Of a DNA stretch of 64,000 bases, positions 11,781 to 24,333 are shown in pieces (the stretch's first letter is position 1; every line of letters begins with the position of its first letter). The notes under the pieces were generated by a model. That model was not told the DNA's origin. It did no database searches and worked only from the letters and a program-made list of their open reading frames with translations. Source of the stretch: Gossypium raimondii (taxonomy: Eukaryota; Streptophyta; Magnoliopsida; Malvales; Malvaceae); assembly GCF_025698545.1 (NCBI RefSeq), contig NC_068571.1:39961733-40025732 (forward strand). The letters are read 5' to 3'. The translations under genes and the position numbers were made by a program.

Positions 11781-12095
11781 TAAGTTTTAAAATGAATGGA
11801 TTTAAATTTATTATATATTTAAGAAGTTATATTTCATATTTATATCTAAATACTTATTGATAATTTGTAGCAGATTTCATGTAAAAGCATTTGGAAAATG
11901 CTCATGAAGATACCCTGAACTATTTGGTTGAGCATTGTGGGAATCTTTGGGGGTATTGTGGCTTCTCAGGAAATGAAATTAGCTAGAAATGCTGTAATTT
12001 GAAGTTATAAAAAGAATTATCACCATTCAAGGCCTCTGTTAGAGCAAGGCAAAGTACAAACTCATTGTGAATTTGGCTAACCATAGAGAAAATAA
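11781..12095. other. AT-rich spacer
   Basis: Nothing recognised between the LINE-type insertion and the Copia LTR. Confidence 0.45.
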
Positions 12096-12575
12096 TGTTA
12101 GCATTTTCTTATATGAATTTTTAATTCAAATTGTAATTACGAATCACGATTTAAACAATATTTAAGCAGTGGAAAGATCAAACAGAAATACCTCCAGCCA
12201 TTTTCTGAGCAAAATGTCAAAATTTAGATTATGTAACACCACTTGTCAAGCGCATCAACCAACCAACGAAGGCGTTGTATTTATCTTTATGAAAACATGA
12301 AATTTGAAAGACATAAAATAGCTAAAGCCTTCTAAGCACTCGAAAACCTCACTAGATGGAATTATTTTCTAAAAATGTATTTTTGATGCTTGGGGAAAAT
12401 GTATTTTTGATGCTTAAGGACTTTAAGCTTGGGGTATTTATAGTGGTAGCTCCGCATCAAAAGCCACCATCCCACTATCCACATGCACCCACTACCACAC
12501 AACAAAGTAATGGGCAACAAAATGGGAATGGGCAGCAAACGTGAGGTTAAACCCATGAACCATACACGTCTAACA
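12096..12575 (-). mobile_element. 3' LTR of a Copia element (480 bp)
   Basis: Read on the minus strand, it starts TGTTAG at 12575 and ends CTAACA at 12096. The start is preceded by a purine tract (AAGTGGGAGAA), as expected for the polypurine primer just upstream of a 3' LTR. The word AAAATGTATTTTTGATGCTT is directly repeated inside (about 12374 and 12398). A TATAAATA box on the minus strand lies at about 12435-12442. The element's RNase H coding end lies about 280 bp upstream. Confidence 0.8.
12435..12442 (-). promoter_or_regulatory. TATA box of the Copia LTR
   Basis: TATAAATA on the minus strand, about 135 bp into the LTR, which is a normal position for a Copia promoter. Confidence 0.5.
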
Positions 12576-14880
12576 TTCTCCCACTTGGTTCGTATTGCCC
12601 ATGAAAACTTAAAGTCAAAGCATAATACATGAATCATGGCTATATTTTCTCTTAGAATTTGAGTAGTATCTTCGATGTATCACAATATATCATGTCTCAA
12701 CACTTTAGCCTAAATTTCTTAATAAATAAACCTAATGTTTATTCTAGGTCCAAACTTTAGTGACATTTCTCGAAACAATCAAATTAATGTGCACACAAAA
12801 TATGAGAAACATCAAACTTAATAGAGTTTCATTATAATAATTCTTATAACAAAAATTTACAATGTGGGAACAAGTCCCATAGTGACAACATGATCCTTAA
12901 ATCTATGTGGTGACATGCATTTAGTCAAAGGATCAACTAACATTTGCTCAGTGTTAATGTGCTTAATGACCACTTTCTTTTCTCTAAAACGTTCCCTTAT
13001 GGCTAAATACTTAATGTCGACATGTTTACTTTGACTTCGACTTTTGTTATTTTTAGCCATAAAAAAGCAGTTGAATTGTCACAATATATCATCAATGGCT
13101 TAGAAATTGAATCCACAAGTCTAAGCCCAAATATGAAACTCTTCAACCATACTCCATGTGAGGTAGCCTCAAAACATGAAAGGAACTCAGCCTCCACAGT
13201 GGAAGTAGCAATTAAAGACTGTTTGACGCTCCTCCAAGATATAGCTCTGCCAGCAAACATAAATATGTAACCTGATGTTGATTTAGGTGAATCAACACAG
13301 CCGAAAAAGTCTGAATTAGAGTAGCCAATCACCTCTAAATTGTCTGTTCGTTTGTATGTAAGTATGTAGTCCTTTGTCCCTTTAAGATATCTCAAAACTT
13401 TCTTTACAGCTCTCCAATGGTCAATACCTGGATTACTCTGATAACTCCCTAACATTCCAACTGCAAATGCAATGTCAGGTCTTGTACAAACTTGAGCATA
13501 CATCAGGCCTCCAACAATAGAAGTATATGGAATGTTCTTCATTTCCTCCCTCTCAAATTCGTTCTTCGGGTATTGGTTCAAATTGAACTTATCACCCTTC
13601 ACGATAGGAGCAACACTCGGTGAACAATCTTTCATCTAAAATCTTTCTAAAATTTTGTTGATATAGGTTTCTTAAGATAGATCTAAGATACCACGATGTC
13701 TATCACGATCAATCTTAATGCCAATGATATAAGACGCGTTACCCATATCTTTCATATCAAAATTTTTAGAAATAAATTGTTTCACCTCATGTAGTATACC
13801 CCTGTCATTTGTTGCAAGTAAAATTTCGTCCACATATAGAATAAGGAAAAAAAATTTACTCTCATTGACCTTTTGGTATGTGTATTTATCTTTGACATTC
13901 TCGACAAAACTAAACGAAGAGACAACTTCATGGAACTTTAAATACCACTATCAAGAGGCTTGTTTCAATCCATATATGGACTTCTTTATTTTGCATACCA
14001 AGTGCTCACCATCACTAGAAGAGAATCCTTCAGGTTATTTCATGTATACCTTTTCCTTTATGTCACCATTGAGAAAGGTGGTTTTCACATCCATTTGTTG
14101 CAACTCAAGGTCAAAATGAGCTACTAATGCTAACAAAATGCATAAGAAACCTTTCTTAGATATAAGAATGAAAGTCTCAGTATAATCGATTCCTTCTCGC
14201 TGAGTGAATCCTTTCACAACGAGTCTAGCTTTATATCTTTCTATGTTGCCCATTGAGTCTCTTTTTGTTTTAAAGACCTATTTATATCCAATGGCTTTTA
14301 CGCCTTTAGGCAATGGAAAAAGATCCCAAACATCATTACTTTTCATGGAATTCATCTCTTCTTTCATAGCATTGTACCACAATTCTGACTCTTTGCAACT
14401 CATGGCTTGTGAAAATGACTCAAGATCATTTTTAGCTCCAATATTATAATCAGACTCTTGCAAATACACAATATAGTCACTAGAAATTTTTTATTTCCTT
14501 TCTCTAGTAGATCTCCTCAATGTTGAACCAACATTTTCTTGTGGATCATGCTGTTCAACTGATTGTTTAATAATTTCCAAATTTTTTGAACAATTTGGTC
14601 TACTGGAGTATTTTCAACGGCTTGTGGATTTTCATTTATTGGTTGTTCAACACCCGATTGAGCTTGAAGGGTGTTTTATATAATAACCAATCTCTTGTCT
14701 AAGGTGGAAGGTGGAAGGTTGACCTACAAGAATCGTATCCCGAGACAAGTCACTCCAACTGGTTGAGTCATTCTCAAGAAATTTTACATTTCTTTATTCC
14801 ACAATTCTAGTATGGATATGTATCTCACAAGTTTCACGATTAGAAAGATTTTTGGTATGGATATGTATCTCATGATTCTC
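12576..14880 (-). pseudogene. Decayed Copia polyprotein (reverse transcriptase and RNase H part)
   Basis: Read from high to low coordinates, the minus strand shows a linker with LRRSTRERK (about 14515), DYIVYLQE (about 14475), then the reverse-transcriptase start (ELWYNAMKEEMNSM, VWDLFPLPKG), YKARLVVKGFTQREGIDYTE (about 14225), MDVKTTFLNGDIKE, and YVDEILLATND at about 13830, where the usual YVDD has become YVDE. RNase H follows with VCTRPDIAFAVGMLGSY, STSGYIFMFAGRAISWRS and STVEAEF, ending near 12857 with INTEQMLVDPLTK. Several stops interrupt the frame, for example after GILDLS. Integrase, protease, gag and the 5' LTR are not found; the upstream part is missing or replaced beyond about 14880. 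An inactive 3' half of a Copia element. Confidence 0.9.
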
Positions 14881-15719
14881 GACCGGAAAGAACACTGGCC
14901 TAAAACTAAGATGAAATTTAGTGAAGCATGGATCTTGTCATGCTTTGTAGGTTTATGAAAGGTGATTTGATGATAATGGAGGAAATTGGGAAAGGAAAGA
15001 ACTTGAAAGGCAATTAAACGAATTTTGAAAGAACAAAGAAATGCAAATGGAAGCAACAGAATGCTCACACCCAAATTGGAAGAAAAAGAGTAATTTCTCT
15101 TAAATTCCAAATGAAAATCAAAGATGTAAAATTCAATGTGTCTTTTCTAAGTACATTAAAGCCCTATTTATATACATTATATTTATTAATTTTGGCTTTA
15201 ACCACTTCAACATATGATTAAAAAAAATTAAAATCATTTTTTTTTCTATTTTTGGCTTTTACAAAGTCAAAAGAATCTGATGAGTCCTTGGCTTTTCCAT
15301 ATTTTTATTCGACCTCACTTTATTGATTATGTTTCAATTTGGTCCTTTTTTGCTCGCTTTTTACTCATAGCATCCCAATTGCATCCTTGACAAGATTAAA
15401 ACATAAAAGCACTAATTCAGCAGGGATCAATTAAAAAATTAACCGAATTAAACACAAAAAGTCATACAAATTAACCAGTTATCAATTACCTTCGTAAGAT
15501 ATTTGTGATCCCTTCAAGATAACTCCATTCTCCTAATTCTACCCCTTTTTATCTCATGGTCACCATTGTATATTTTGCAATGAAAATGACCATTACTTAT
15601 AGCAATAATGATAAAATCATTTCTCTCAGCAAATGACTCATAACCATGTTTCATTTTCATAATCCATGTTAATGAGAGGATATCATTTATTAATTTTATT
15701 AAGCTATGACTCCACTATC
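14881..15719. other. Spacer, possibly another LTR on the minus strand
   Basis: A TATAAATAGGGC motif on the minus strand (about 15163-15174) with a downstream AT-rich leader looks like a retroelement promoter, but I found no termini. No coding sequence is recognised. Confidence 0.3.
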
Positions 15720-16325
15720 ATGAGTGAAGTCATGTCATGCCAAAAACCTTGTGGATTCACAAAAGCGCACCTTAAAAGACCTTAGTTCATTAGCCCACAT
15801 ATCGTGCCAAAATCTCACTTGCCTCCCATCTCCAATTTTCCACCTTACATTCTATCGCAATGTGCTCTACACAATTGCTAATGATTGCCAAGCATACGAA
15901 CAATTAACTCGTTTTATAATTATCCAACAATACTCGTGCATTTTATACTTCCCTTGCAAGACTCAGACCCACAAATCCTCTTCCTGATTTAAAAGACCCA
16001 TAACCAGTTTCAACAAAAAAGACTCATTTTGTAACCTTAGATTTCGCAACCCCATCCCTCCATCAGCAACAGTTCGACAATAGGTATCCCATCTACCAAG
16101 CGGAATCTGTTGGTTCTCAACTATCGATCCCCAAATAAAGCCTCACACCACCTATTCTATCTTCTTAACAATACCCATATGAAGCAAGATAGTTTGTATA
16201 AAATAACTAGGAACCATAAGAAGCACAGACTTAGCAAGGGTCACCCATCCCACCCTTGACAACAATTTTGAATCAAAACTATTGATTTTACCTCATATTT
16301 TATCCAATAGAAACGTAAGCGTACC
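15720..16325 (-). pseudogene. L1-type LINE reverse-transcriptase remnant
   Basis: The minus strand translates with stops and shifts to blocks typical of the C-terminal reverse-transcriptase and zinc-knuckle region of plant L1 elements: RVGWVTLAKSVLLMVPSYF, FIWGS, GGMGLRNLRLQNESFLLKL, EEDLWV, LQGKYKMHEY, and WKIGDGRQVRFWHDMW at the low-coordinate end. No full-length frame survives. Upstream endonuclease and the poly(A) end are not seen. Confidence 0.85.
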
Positions 16326-16551
16326 CTTGGTTATCCTTTTGTAGAGATAAATTTATCATATTTCTTTCTTTTCTTTTTTTTATTGAAATATTCATTTTGA
16401 TTATTATTATTTTTTATATGATTCCTACGGCTACTCATAACCCTTAAACCTTTAAATGGGATAAATAGAAGAATAATATGTGCTTAAGTGCTCCAAACCA
16501 TATTTTTTTATTGTTGCAATAGTAACGGTAGCAATTGAGTTAACATATGCA
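16326..16551. other. AT-rich spacer
   Basis: No gene; nothing structured recognised before the MITE target duplication. Confidence 0.4.
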
Positions 16552-16560
16552 TAAATTTAT

Positions 16561-17048
16561 GGCAAAAATAACTATTTTGGCCCTCCAACTTTACAAAAAA
16601 GAAAGTCATTTTAGCCCTTGAATTTGCATTTTTTTTTTCAAATCACCCCATACTGGATGGAAATGTTAACATTTTTTAACTTTGCTAACATGGCATACAT
16701 GTGGACTGTCATGTGGATGACATGTTAGCATTTATTTAATTTTTTTAAAATTTAAAAAATAGTAAAAATATTTTTATACTTTTTTAATAATTTTAATTTT
16801 TAAAAATAAAATTTTGAATTTTTTTGAATTTTAAAAATTTTAAAAAATTAATTAAATATTAACGTGTCATCCACATGGCAATCGACGTGTATGTCATGTT
16901 ACCAAAGTTAAAAAAAGTCAAACTTTTCCATCCATTTTGGATGATTTAGCACAAAATGCAAGTTTAAGGGCTAAAAACAGTGAAAAAATAAATGCAGGGC
17001 TAAAATAACTTTTTATGTAAAGTTGGAGGGTCAAAAAAGTCATTAACC
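16561..17048. mobile_element. Mutator-type MITE (488 bp) with 9-bp target duplication
   Basis: Long inverted arms: the left GGCCCTCCAACTTTAC pairs with the right GTAAAGTTGGAGGGTC, and pairing continues inward for about 180 bp, including the TGGATGACATGTTAGCATT and ACGTGTCATCCACATGG blocks. The 9-bp sequence TAAATTTAT stands on both sides (16552-16560 and 17049-17057). A 9-bp duplication with long terminal inverted repeats is the Mutator signature. No transposase; non-autonomous. Confidence 0.88.
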
Positions 17049-17057
17049 TAAATTTAT

Positions 17058-18700
17058 TACCTAGAGCTATTTTTTAAACATTTGATTATATATAAATATA
17101 TATAATTAATGCATTCTATTGAATATAATAAAAATAATATATTAAATATAATATTTAAAAACAATAATTAAATCAAATAAATACAAGAATAAAACATACT
17201 TAAGCACACTTCAATCCAAGTCTTCCTTATTGTTGAAACAATAATTTTACCAACTTAAGATGTGTTTGATAAATCATTAAAATCTTTATTTTCAATAAAA
17301 TAAACAAATAATTTTAACATTTAATATTTTAAATGTATTTGATAATTATTTTAATTTTTAATTAATATAATTTTTTTAAAAGTGTTGAATAAGATAAGTA
17401 TATAGGTACATACTTATCACTTAATGTAGAAAATATTAGGTTGATTTTTATTTTATTAAAATAAAAATAAATTATATTTTTAAAATGAGATATTCAAATT
17501 GCAATATTTATTTATCCAAAACTATCTAAAATAATATAAAATATTATATTAATAAGATTCAAAATAAGAAATAAATAATTTCTTAAATATATGTATTTAC
17601 TTTCATCAAGCAACATAATTATATTCAGTATTTATATTTACTAATTTACCAAATAATTTTTGATATGAATTCAATACTTTTCAAATTCAATATTAAAAAT
17701 TCAGTATTTAATTTTTTAAATTTATCATATACCTTTAATGAATTTATATATGCATTTGTTATTTAGTGCTATTTTTTAAGAAAATATAATTAATGCATTC
17801 TATTGAATTTAATAAATATAATATTAAAACAATAATTAGATAAATTTTACATTGATGCTTATAAATATCCTTGATTTTAAAAAAATGTGGGGATTTCAAT
17901 GCTAATTATCTGCCTTGAAAGAGTTGACTTCCAAAGCATCTCTAGGCTTATGGGCATTTCATTTTTCTTACAAAACCCAAAGCAGTTCTTGAACTCTATT
18001 CTCAAAGTATCCCATGTAATACAACAAAGGTCATGCAATTTTCTATAAATTTAGAATTTATTATTTTATTTTTATTTTAAGAATTTAATCTTATATTTTA
18101 GATTTTAAAATTCAAGTCCAATTGTAAGTATGAAATTTTAAAATAAAAAAATACTCACTTGACAACAATGTACCTAAAAAATAACGTTGTAATGAAACTC
18201 AATTTAATAAAATAATTTGAAAAGTATTAAAAGTTAGACCTGAATTTTGAAATCTAAAAATAAAGAGACTAAATTCTTAAAAATAAAAAAATACAAAAAC
18301 TAAATTTTATTTTACAAAAATGCAAGAAGTTACAGCATAGAACAAATCTCCTATGTTCCTCCAATAAAATTAATAATTAATACACTAAATTATTGCACAC
18401 TCCAATTACTAGGTTATTCACTCAATTTTAAAAATTTTCGAGTTAACCACTTCTATGTTAAATTATTAAAAGAATGTTAAAAGTGAATTCTTTTTATTAA
18501 CATAATAATAAAATTGACCCACTATTGTTTATAGGTTCTATTATTTAGTCCTAATTTTCTTTTAAAATTTAATAAATTTAACCTCAACTTTACACATTCT
18601 GTCTATTCTAAAAAAAAATTAAAATGAAAAAATACATAAAAAAATTATAAGAAATAAGAAATATATATAATTTAAAATTTGCGCAAATCATCAAACAGGC
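17058..18700. other. Very AT-rich spacer
   Basis: No coding frame, RNA gene or clear terminal repeats recognised. Repeated AT-rich words such as 'ttatatttttaaaat' are low complexity. Confidence 0.5.
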
Positions 18701-19115
18701 CAAAAATATTTGTTATTTTATTAAGAAGAAAGAAAAAGCAACCAAATTACATAAAAACTGGCCTAGCTGAAGCTAAATCATCAAATCATCATCATGTAGG
18801 AAACCAAAACACGGAGGAGTAAAGTCAGTGGCAATAGTTTCCAATCTATCACCATCTCTATTTCAACCTCCCAACATGGGCATAACAATTTCCAAAGAGC
18901 TCCAAGGACAGTGTTGGCTGGCATCAAGACGGTCTAAGCTCAAGGATTATTTGTCGGCCACCCACCTTCGAAGCTTGATCCAATCCATTACAAAACCCAA
19001 TATTTCTTGCAAAATCCCATTCGAGTCCCTAATGACACCAGCTGAAGTTGTTGTTGCAATTCCAACAGTCATTTTCCATGTTTTCAAAAACACCTTAGTT
19101 TCTCATTATTAGTTA
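18700..19115 (-). pseudogene. Possible LINE RNase H / 3' end remnant
   Basis: The minus strand contains SAGVIRDSNG, resembling the SAGGVIRDSNG block of RNase H domains in plant LINEs, and, after shifts, TIATDFTPPCFGFLHDD, resembling the proline-rich C-terminus of such domains. It ends in a T/C-rich tail and AATAAAA. Frames are broken. An open frame on the opposite strand (18828-19112) is then an antisense shadow. Assignment is tentative. Confidence 0.45.
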
Positions 19116-20652
19116 TCAAATTTGTTTGTGAGATCTAATAAGTTTTTGCAATTGGGTTTTCCAAGGTACGGAAAACCCCCATTAAGGAATCAGGGTTTAA
19201 ATAGAGAAGGAATAGAATGGCAAGTAATACTAATAGCCATAATGTAGTTTAGTTGGTAGAAATGTAATAAATTAGTAATTGATTGGAATATGTTAAAGAA
19301 CAAATAAGGAATAATTGAAAATGTCAAATTTACCCTTGTTTTATAAAATAACAATTTAATTTATAAATTATTAAAACTTTATACTAATTCTAAAATATTA
19401 TTAAAATGTTATTTTAAATAATAATATATTAAAATTATATTAAAATTTCATATTAAAATGATATAATAATAACATATAATATATTTAATAGTATAGTAAA
19501 GTATAATAATATTTATGGGTTAGAAATAGGCTATGGATAATTTTAGGCATTAAATTAAAAGAACAAATATAATCAAAATCTATATTGAGATTGTTTAAAA
19601 AAAGAAGCCAAGCAATTAATAAAAAAGAAACATAATTTAATTTTTTTATAAAGGTATTAACAAAAATCATGTAAGAGTGTTATAGAAAATTTCATAACCC
19701 GAAATTCAACTGGCCTTGTGACCCAGAATTCGACCCATAACTGACATTCTTGCAATCTCACAAGGTGAACACAATGAAATACCTCGCGAGGTAGACATGC
19801 AAGTACTCCTCACAATGGAATGCTTCGCAAGGGAGACATGTGAATACTCTTCGCAACTTTGTGAGGCGAGACACACAAACACTTATGATGATAATTTGGT
19901 GTGAATCTTGTCAGAAAGACACATATAGGATATGTGTCGAACATAAAGGAGGGTCGTGTCGTCTTGAATTATATGCATGACATCTAATTATCCCTTAACA
20001 TGTCACAGAAAGAAAATCGTGCCTTATAAATAAAGAAGAACCGCTTCCTAAAGGAGGTAGAAAAACAAACCTTAACCAGAGTAAAAGACATCTCATCCTT
20101 CTACTACTAATGAGACCAATCATTTTAATTTCCTTCTTTTTCTTGGTGTCCTCCATTGCCCCAACTTCTGGCCATCTCCAAAAACTCTTTTTTTTTTTTT
20201 TTTCTGTTTCAGTTCTATTTTTGCTTTAGGTTTTGGTTACAGTTGAATAATGCTGAACATTTGTTCGGAAATTAGTGAAATCTTGAAGGGTATTTTAAGA
20301 ATATATCATCTTTGTCTATTCTTTGATAGCATTGAATGGCTATTCTTTGAGTGGGGGTCGAAATAAAAATGGTTGAGTAGAGCCTGGATTCTATTCAATT
20401 GAATAGCAGATCCCATGAACCAAATGGAGGAATAAGGAATACTGCCAAATCATGTACTATTCGGCTCGCAACCAAACACACCGGAAGTCAATTGGCCAAG
20501 ATAAGCAATCTATGCTTCTCAGTGTTTGTGTTCTCGATGCTTATATTTACATCATTGCCATCACTTACCAACCCTCAAATCCTAGTTTAGAGCCAGTTCC
20601 ATCGTTAACCAAGCTCTTCACTCAAACTTAAAATGCCACTTTCAAAATCGAC
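19116..20652. other. Repeat-like spacer without resolved elements
   Basis: A block at 19695-19900 repeats the theme 'ctcgcgagg/cttcgcaagg...gacatg(c/t)...gtactc' three times and is probably part of a transposon. A poly(T) run lies at about 20187-20204. A 63-codon frame at 20399-20590 has no recognised homology. No gene is supported. Confidence 0.4.
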
Positions 20653-21400
20653 TGTAACACCTTACACTTGGTGTAAAAGACAAGTAGATGCAAAGCGCCT
20701 CACTCATTGCTAAAACAATGCAAACAAACCATCATACAAACATAACTCAAGAAATTTCAAATTTAAAATTTGGTAAAGGATGTTTCATATGCATAAAGGT
20801 CAGTATGGATGAAAATCGAACTCAAAATGATCTAAACATGATGTTTCAAGGTCAAAGATAGTTGATAGGAGACCAAGTTGCAAATTATGGGCTAAAATAT
20901 TAAAATGTAATGTCATGGATATATCCCCTCTTTTCAAATTTATCTTTGAAGTTTTAGGTCTCGAGATTTTAAAACCATGTCGCGAGATATGAGAATGCAT
21001 GTTCAGACAACTTTTGTTCTTCTTATCTTGAGACTTATTCGTCTTGTCTCAAGACATCAACTCAAAAATACCAAAAAAAAAACCAATTTAAGTCATGCAA
21101 TCATGCTTCAATAATCCCTAAACAATGTAGACATAAAACCAAAAATATACTAGCAAATTTGACATATAAAAACAAGTCCAAAGCATACAAATCCTTCACC
21201 ATCGGCGTACTAAATCAAAACTTGACTATATAAGTAAATTCATTAAAAACTAAGCATCCAAATCAAGATCATAAGAGCATCATAGGTGCCAAAAGTACCA
21301 AATAAACTGCAATTAAGGCAACATGTCCCAAAACAACAAAAAGAATCATATGACAGTACATGCCCAAAACCCAAAGAGTAGTCCAAAACGACATTACAAA
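20653..21400. mobile_element. LTR-like repeat with GTCTCAAGAC palindromes
   Basis: It begins TGTAACACCTTACAC, like an LTR terminus, and contains GTCTCGAGAT, GTCGCGAGAT, TCTTGAGAC and GTCTCAAGAC between 20958 and 21055, the same palindromic words found in the LTR at 33672-35876. Orientation, far end and target duplication are unresolved. Confidence 0.4.
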
Positions 21401-24333
21401 AGAAAAAATTGGCTGAGAGTTTAGAGAGTGATATTGCTCAACTCCGGGAAAATGTTCACAAACCTCTTGAACTTGTATAAAGAACACAAATCCGACTTAG
21501 TGGTGCATAACAAATTTCCCATATACCAAATGTTTAAGCTAAAATAAAAGTATGCTAAACAAGGAACATTATATAATCTCATAGCATTATTAAGCAAGAG
21601 CTTAAGGTACACTTATAACATAATAACACATATTGCATTAATTAAGATCACTACTTTCCACATTCCATTTCATAGCACCATCGTGTACATAATTGTATTA
21701 CAATATTGAATCAAGCATCAACATTAAGAACACTTTTCATATCAAGAAGTTCACTAACATTCTTATCAAAGCATTGCTTCAAATAACCGAATTTAAAATT
21801 ATAAATGAATATACAAATATACAATCAAATCCTCGAGAAATGGTGCATAAGTACTGTAATAAGGTATACTATAACGAAATCTTTGATGCATGTATAATAC
21901 AACTTATCGAACTTAATCTCCAAGAATGCATAAAGCACTACAAAACAAATCTCTTAAGTGCATTAAATTATAATTAAAATCACTCCTAAATCCATTGAAA
22001 TGATGCAATTTGATAATGCGAAAAACTATTTTCGCTTCTCATAAACCACACAAAAGCACTCAACCTTTTAATCCAAACTTTCCAACTCTGAAATCTAATG
22101 TTTCACCTAAGATTTAAAAAGTTAAAAACATCTTAAATCTCTCTTAAAAACAACTAATTTAGATATAAAACTTCTTAACTCTAGAAATCACTCTAACATC
22201 ATCAACTTAAATATTAACCAAAAATATTAAACGCAAATTTTAATATTTTATGTTGAACCTAATAAAAAATCCAATATTCAAAATAAATAAATACAAGCTT
22301 AAATAATAAGTTAATAAAATTTACTATATCCCCGACTATTAAAGCAATATGATTCTCTTCCTCAAGTTCAAAAACAAATGAAGACACCCATAAGATTTGA
22401 GTTCATATATGGGTGTTAGACTTTCATGAAAAGCATATATTAAGATTAGGTTTTCCATATGATTCAAATTTTATTTAAAAGAATTTGGCATTCATGGATG
22501 TTGACGTCTTTCTGTATTTATAGAATTAAATTCTTTATGATTCCACTTTATTACTTTTCACTCATTAATATTCCATACTTGTTTAATCATCATTCACAAG
22601 TTGATTTTTACATTTAATAGATGGATCTTATATGAGTCATATACATTTAAATGATGATAATTATATATAAATATTAATAAATAAATAAAAAGTAACGAAG
22701 CGAATCTTAACCCAACCTTTTTGGTCAAATTTTAATGCATTAAACTAAGAGTTACTTAACACCCATATTTAGTAGGTTAAACTCCTGGTAGATACATTTG
22801 TTTCTTTTACAAAGAACTTGAGACCCTAAATTTGAACTCAATGCATTTTTTTTTGTACTTATCAGTAATCTAGGGCTTAAAAAAATGGCAATTGAACTTT
22901 GGGAAACATTTTTGAAGATACACATTTTCATAATATCTATATAATTATATATCAGATGCTGCCACGTATCAATGTTTTCTTTCATTCTTTTACATTGTAA
23001 AAATGGTTAAATTGTAGTTTAGATCCCTCTATAATGTTTAAATTTATCATTTAATTTCTAACATAAATTTGGTCTCTATATTTTTATAATGTTACTAATT
23101 CATCCAAATTAATGGTTAACATTTCGATTAAAATATTACCTGGGCATGTATAATTTGAATGTTTTTGAGAGCCTTAGAAATTGACATGTGGCTTTCCTTC
23201 TTGTTTAAGTTTGCGTTGCATTTTTTACATTATAAAGCAATGATCAAATTTCAATTTTAGCTCTTAAACTTTGCTCAACTTGAGATTTAATTTATACAAA
23301 TTAGTTTCTAACATAGTTTGGTCCCTCTACATATATAATATCATTACTTAGTCTAAATAGTTAATATTGATAGCTATTTCAATCAAAATGTTGACGCTTA
23401 TTTTTTCTTAAAAGCACTATTTCAAGTTCGAATGGTGTTTTTAAGGAAAAGAATCTAATAAGTATTTACAACGTTTTTTATATTGTTACGTGATTGTCGG
23501 TGATTTTTTTTTGTAAATTTCAAAATGTCACACCATATAATTTAATAGAAGAATTTTAATGATGATAACAATTGGATCCGAATTTTAAATCCAAGAAATA
23601 GATAGACTAATTTTTAAAAATACAAGTAGGTAACTATATTTTAAATGTACGAGATGTATAGAGACTTAAACATATTTATTTAGATACAAAATAAAAATTA
23701 GAAAATTTTAAGTACTAACAATAAATATTGAATATATCGTATTCTCGAAGAAATAACGTGAATTTAAATCTTAAAATTATTTAAGTATAATAAAAACTTA
23801 AAAATATATTTAAATAAAATAATAATGCTATTTAAAAAATTAATGTAGCCAATCTATTTAATAAGCTATTTTAGGGTATTAAACACTTTATTGTGAAAAG
23901 AGGAGAAAGGTCCCTAGTGAGGGGTTGGGTTTAGATGACTTATAAAAATTTAATGTTATCTTTTGCATTATTTGTTTGATTTCTTTACAATAGATCCATT
24001 ATTTTGTCCCTGAATTTTGATTTTATGTGATTATTCAGCACATAAATTTAGTGTACTAAAACAAATTGCCATCATTTCATTAGATTACAACTAATATTTT
24101 AAGGCCCATTCTTGATTTTTTTTTTATGTATAATCCCAACATCATCATATGATTCCGTCGATAAAAATAAAAAATTTACAATTATTTCATAATTTATATA
24201 AAAGAAAAAGAATTGATATAATTTAATCAAATAATTTTATAAAAAACAATTTAACCAAATAATAATCTATGTATAACAAAATAATTTGATATAATTGAAT
24301 CAAGTAAAAGCTTCTTTATATATAGGGTGGGTT
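21401..24333. other. AT-rich repeat-laden spacer
   Basis: A 94-codon frame at 21693-21977 has no recognised family. At 23010-23400 the phrases 'gatccctctataatgttt' and 'ggtccctctacatatata' recur with similar neighbours, suggesting an old duplicated MITE, but ends were not resolved. No gene supported. Confidence 0.4.

Noticed and set aside
18828-19112. 94-codon plus-strand frame
   Set aside because: The opposite strand better explains the sequence as a LINE RNase H remnant; no family recognised for the plus frame.
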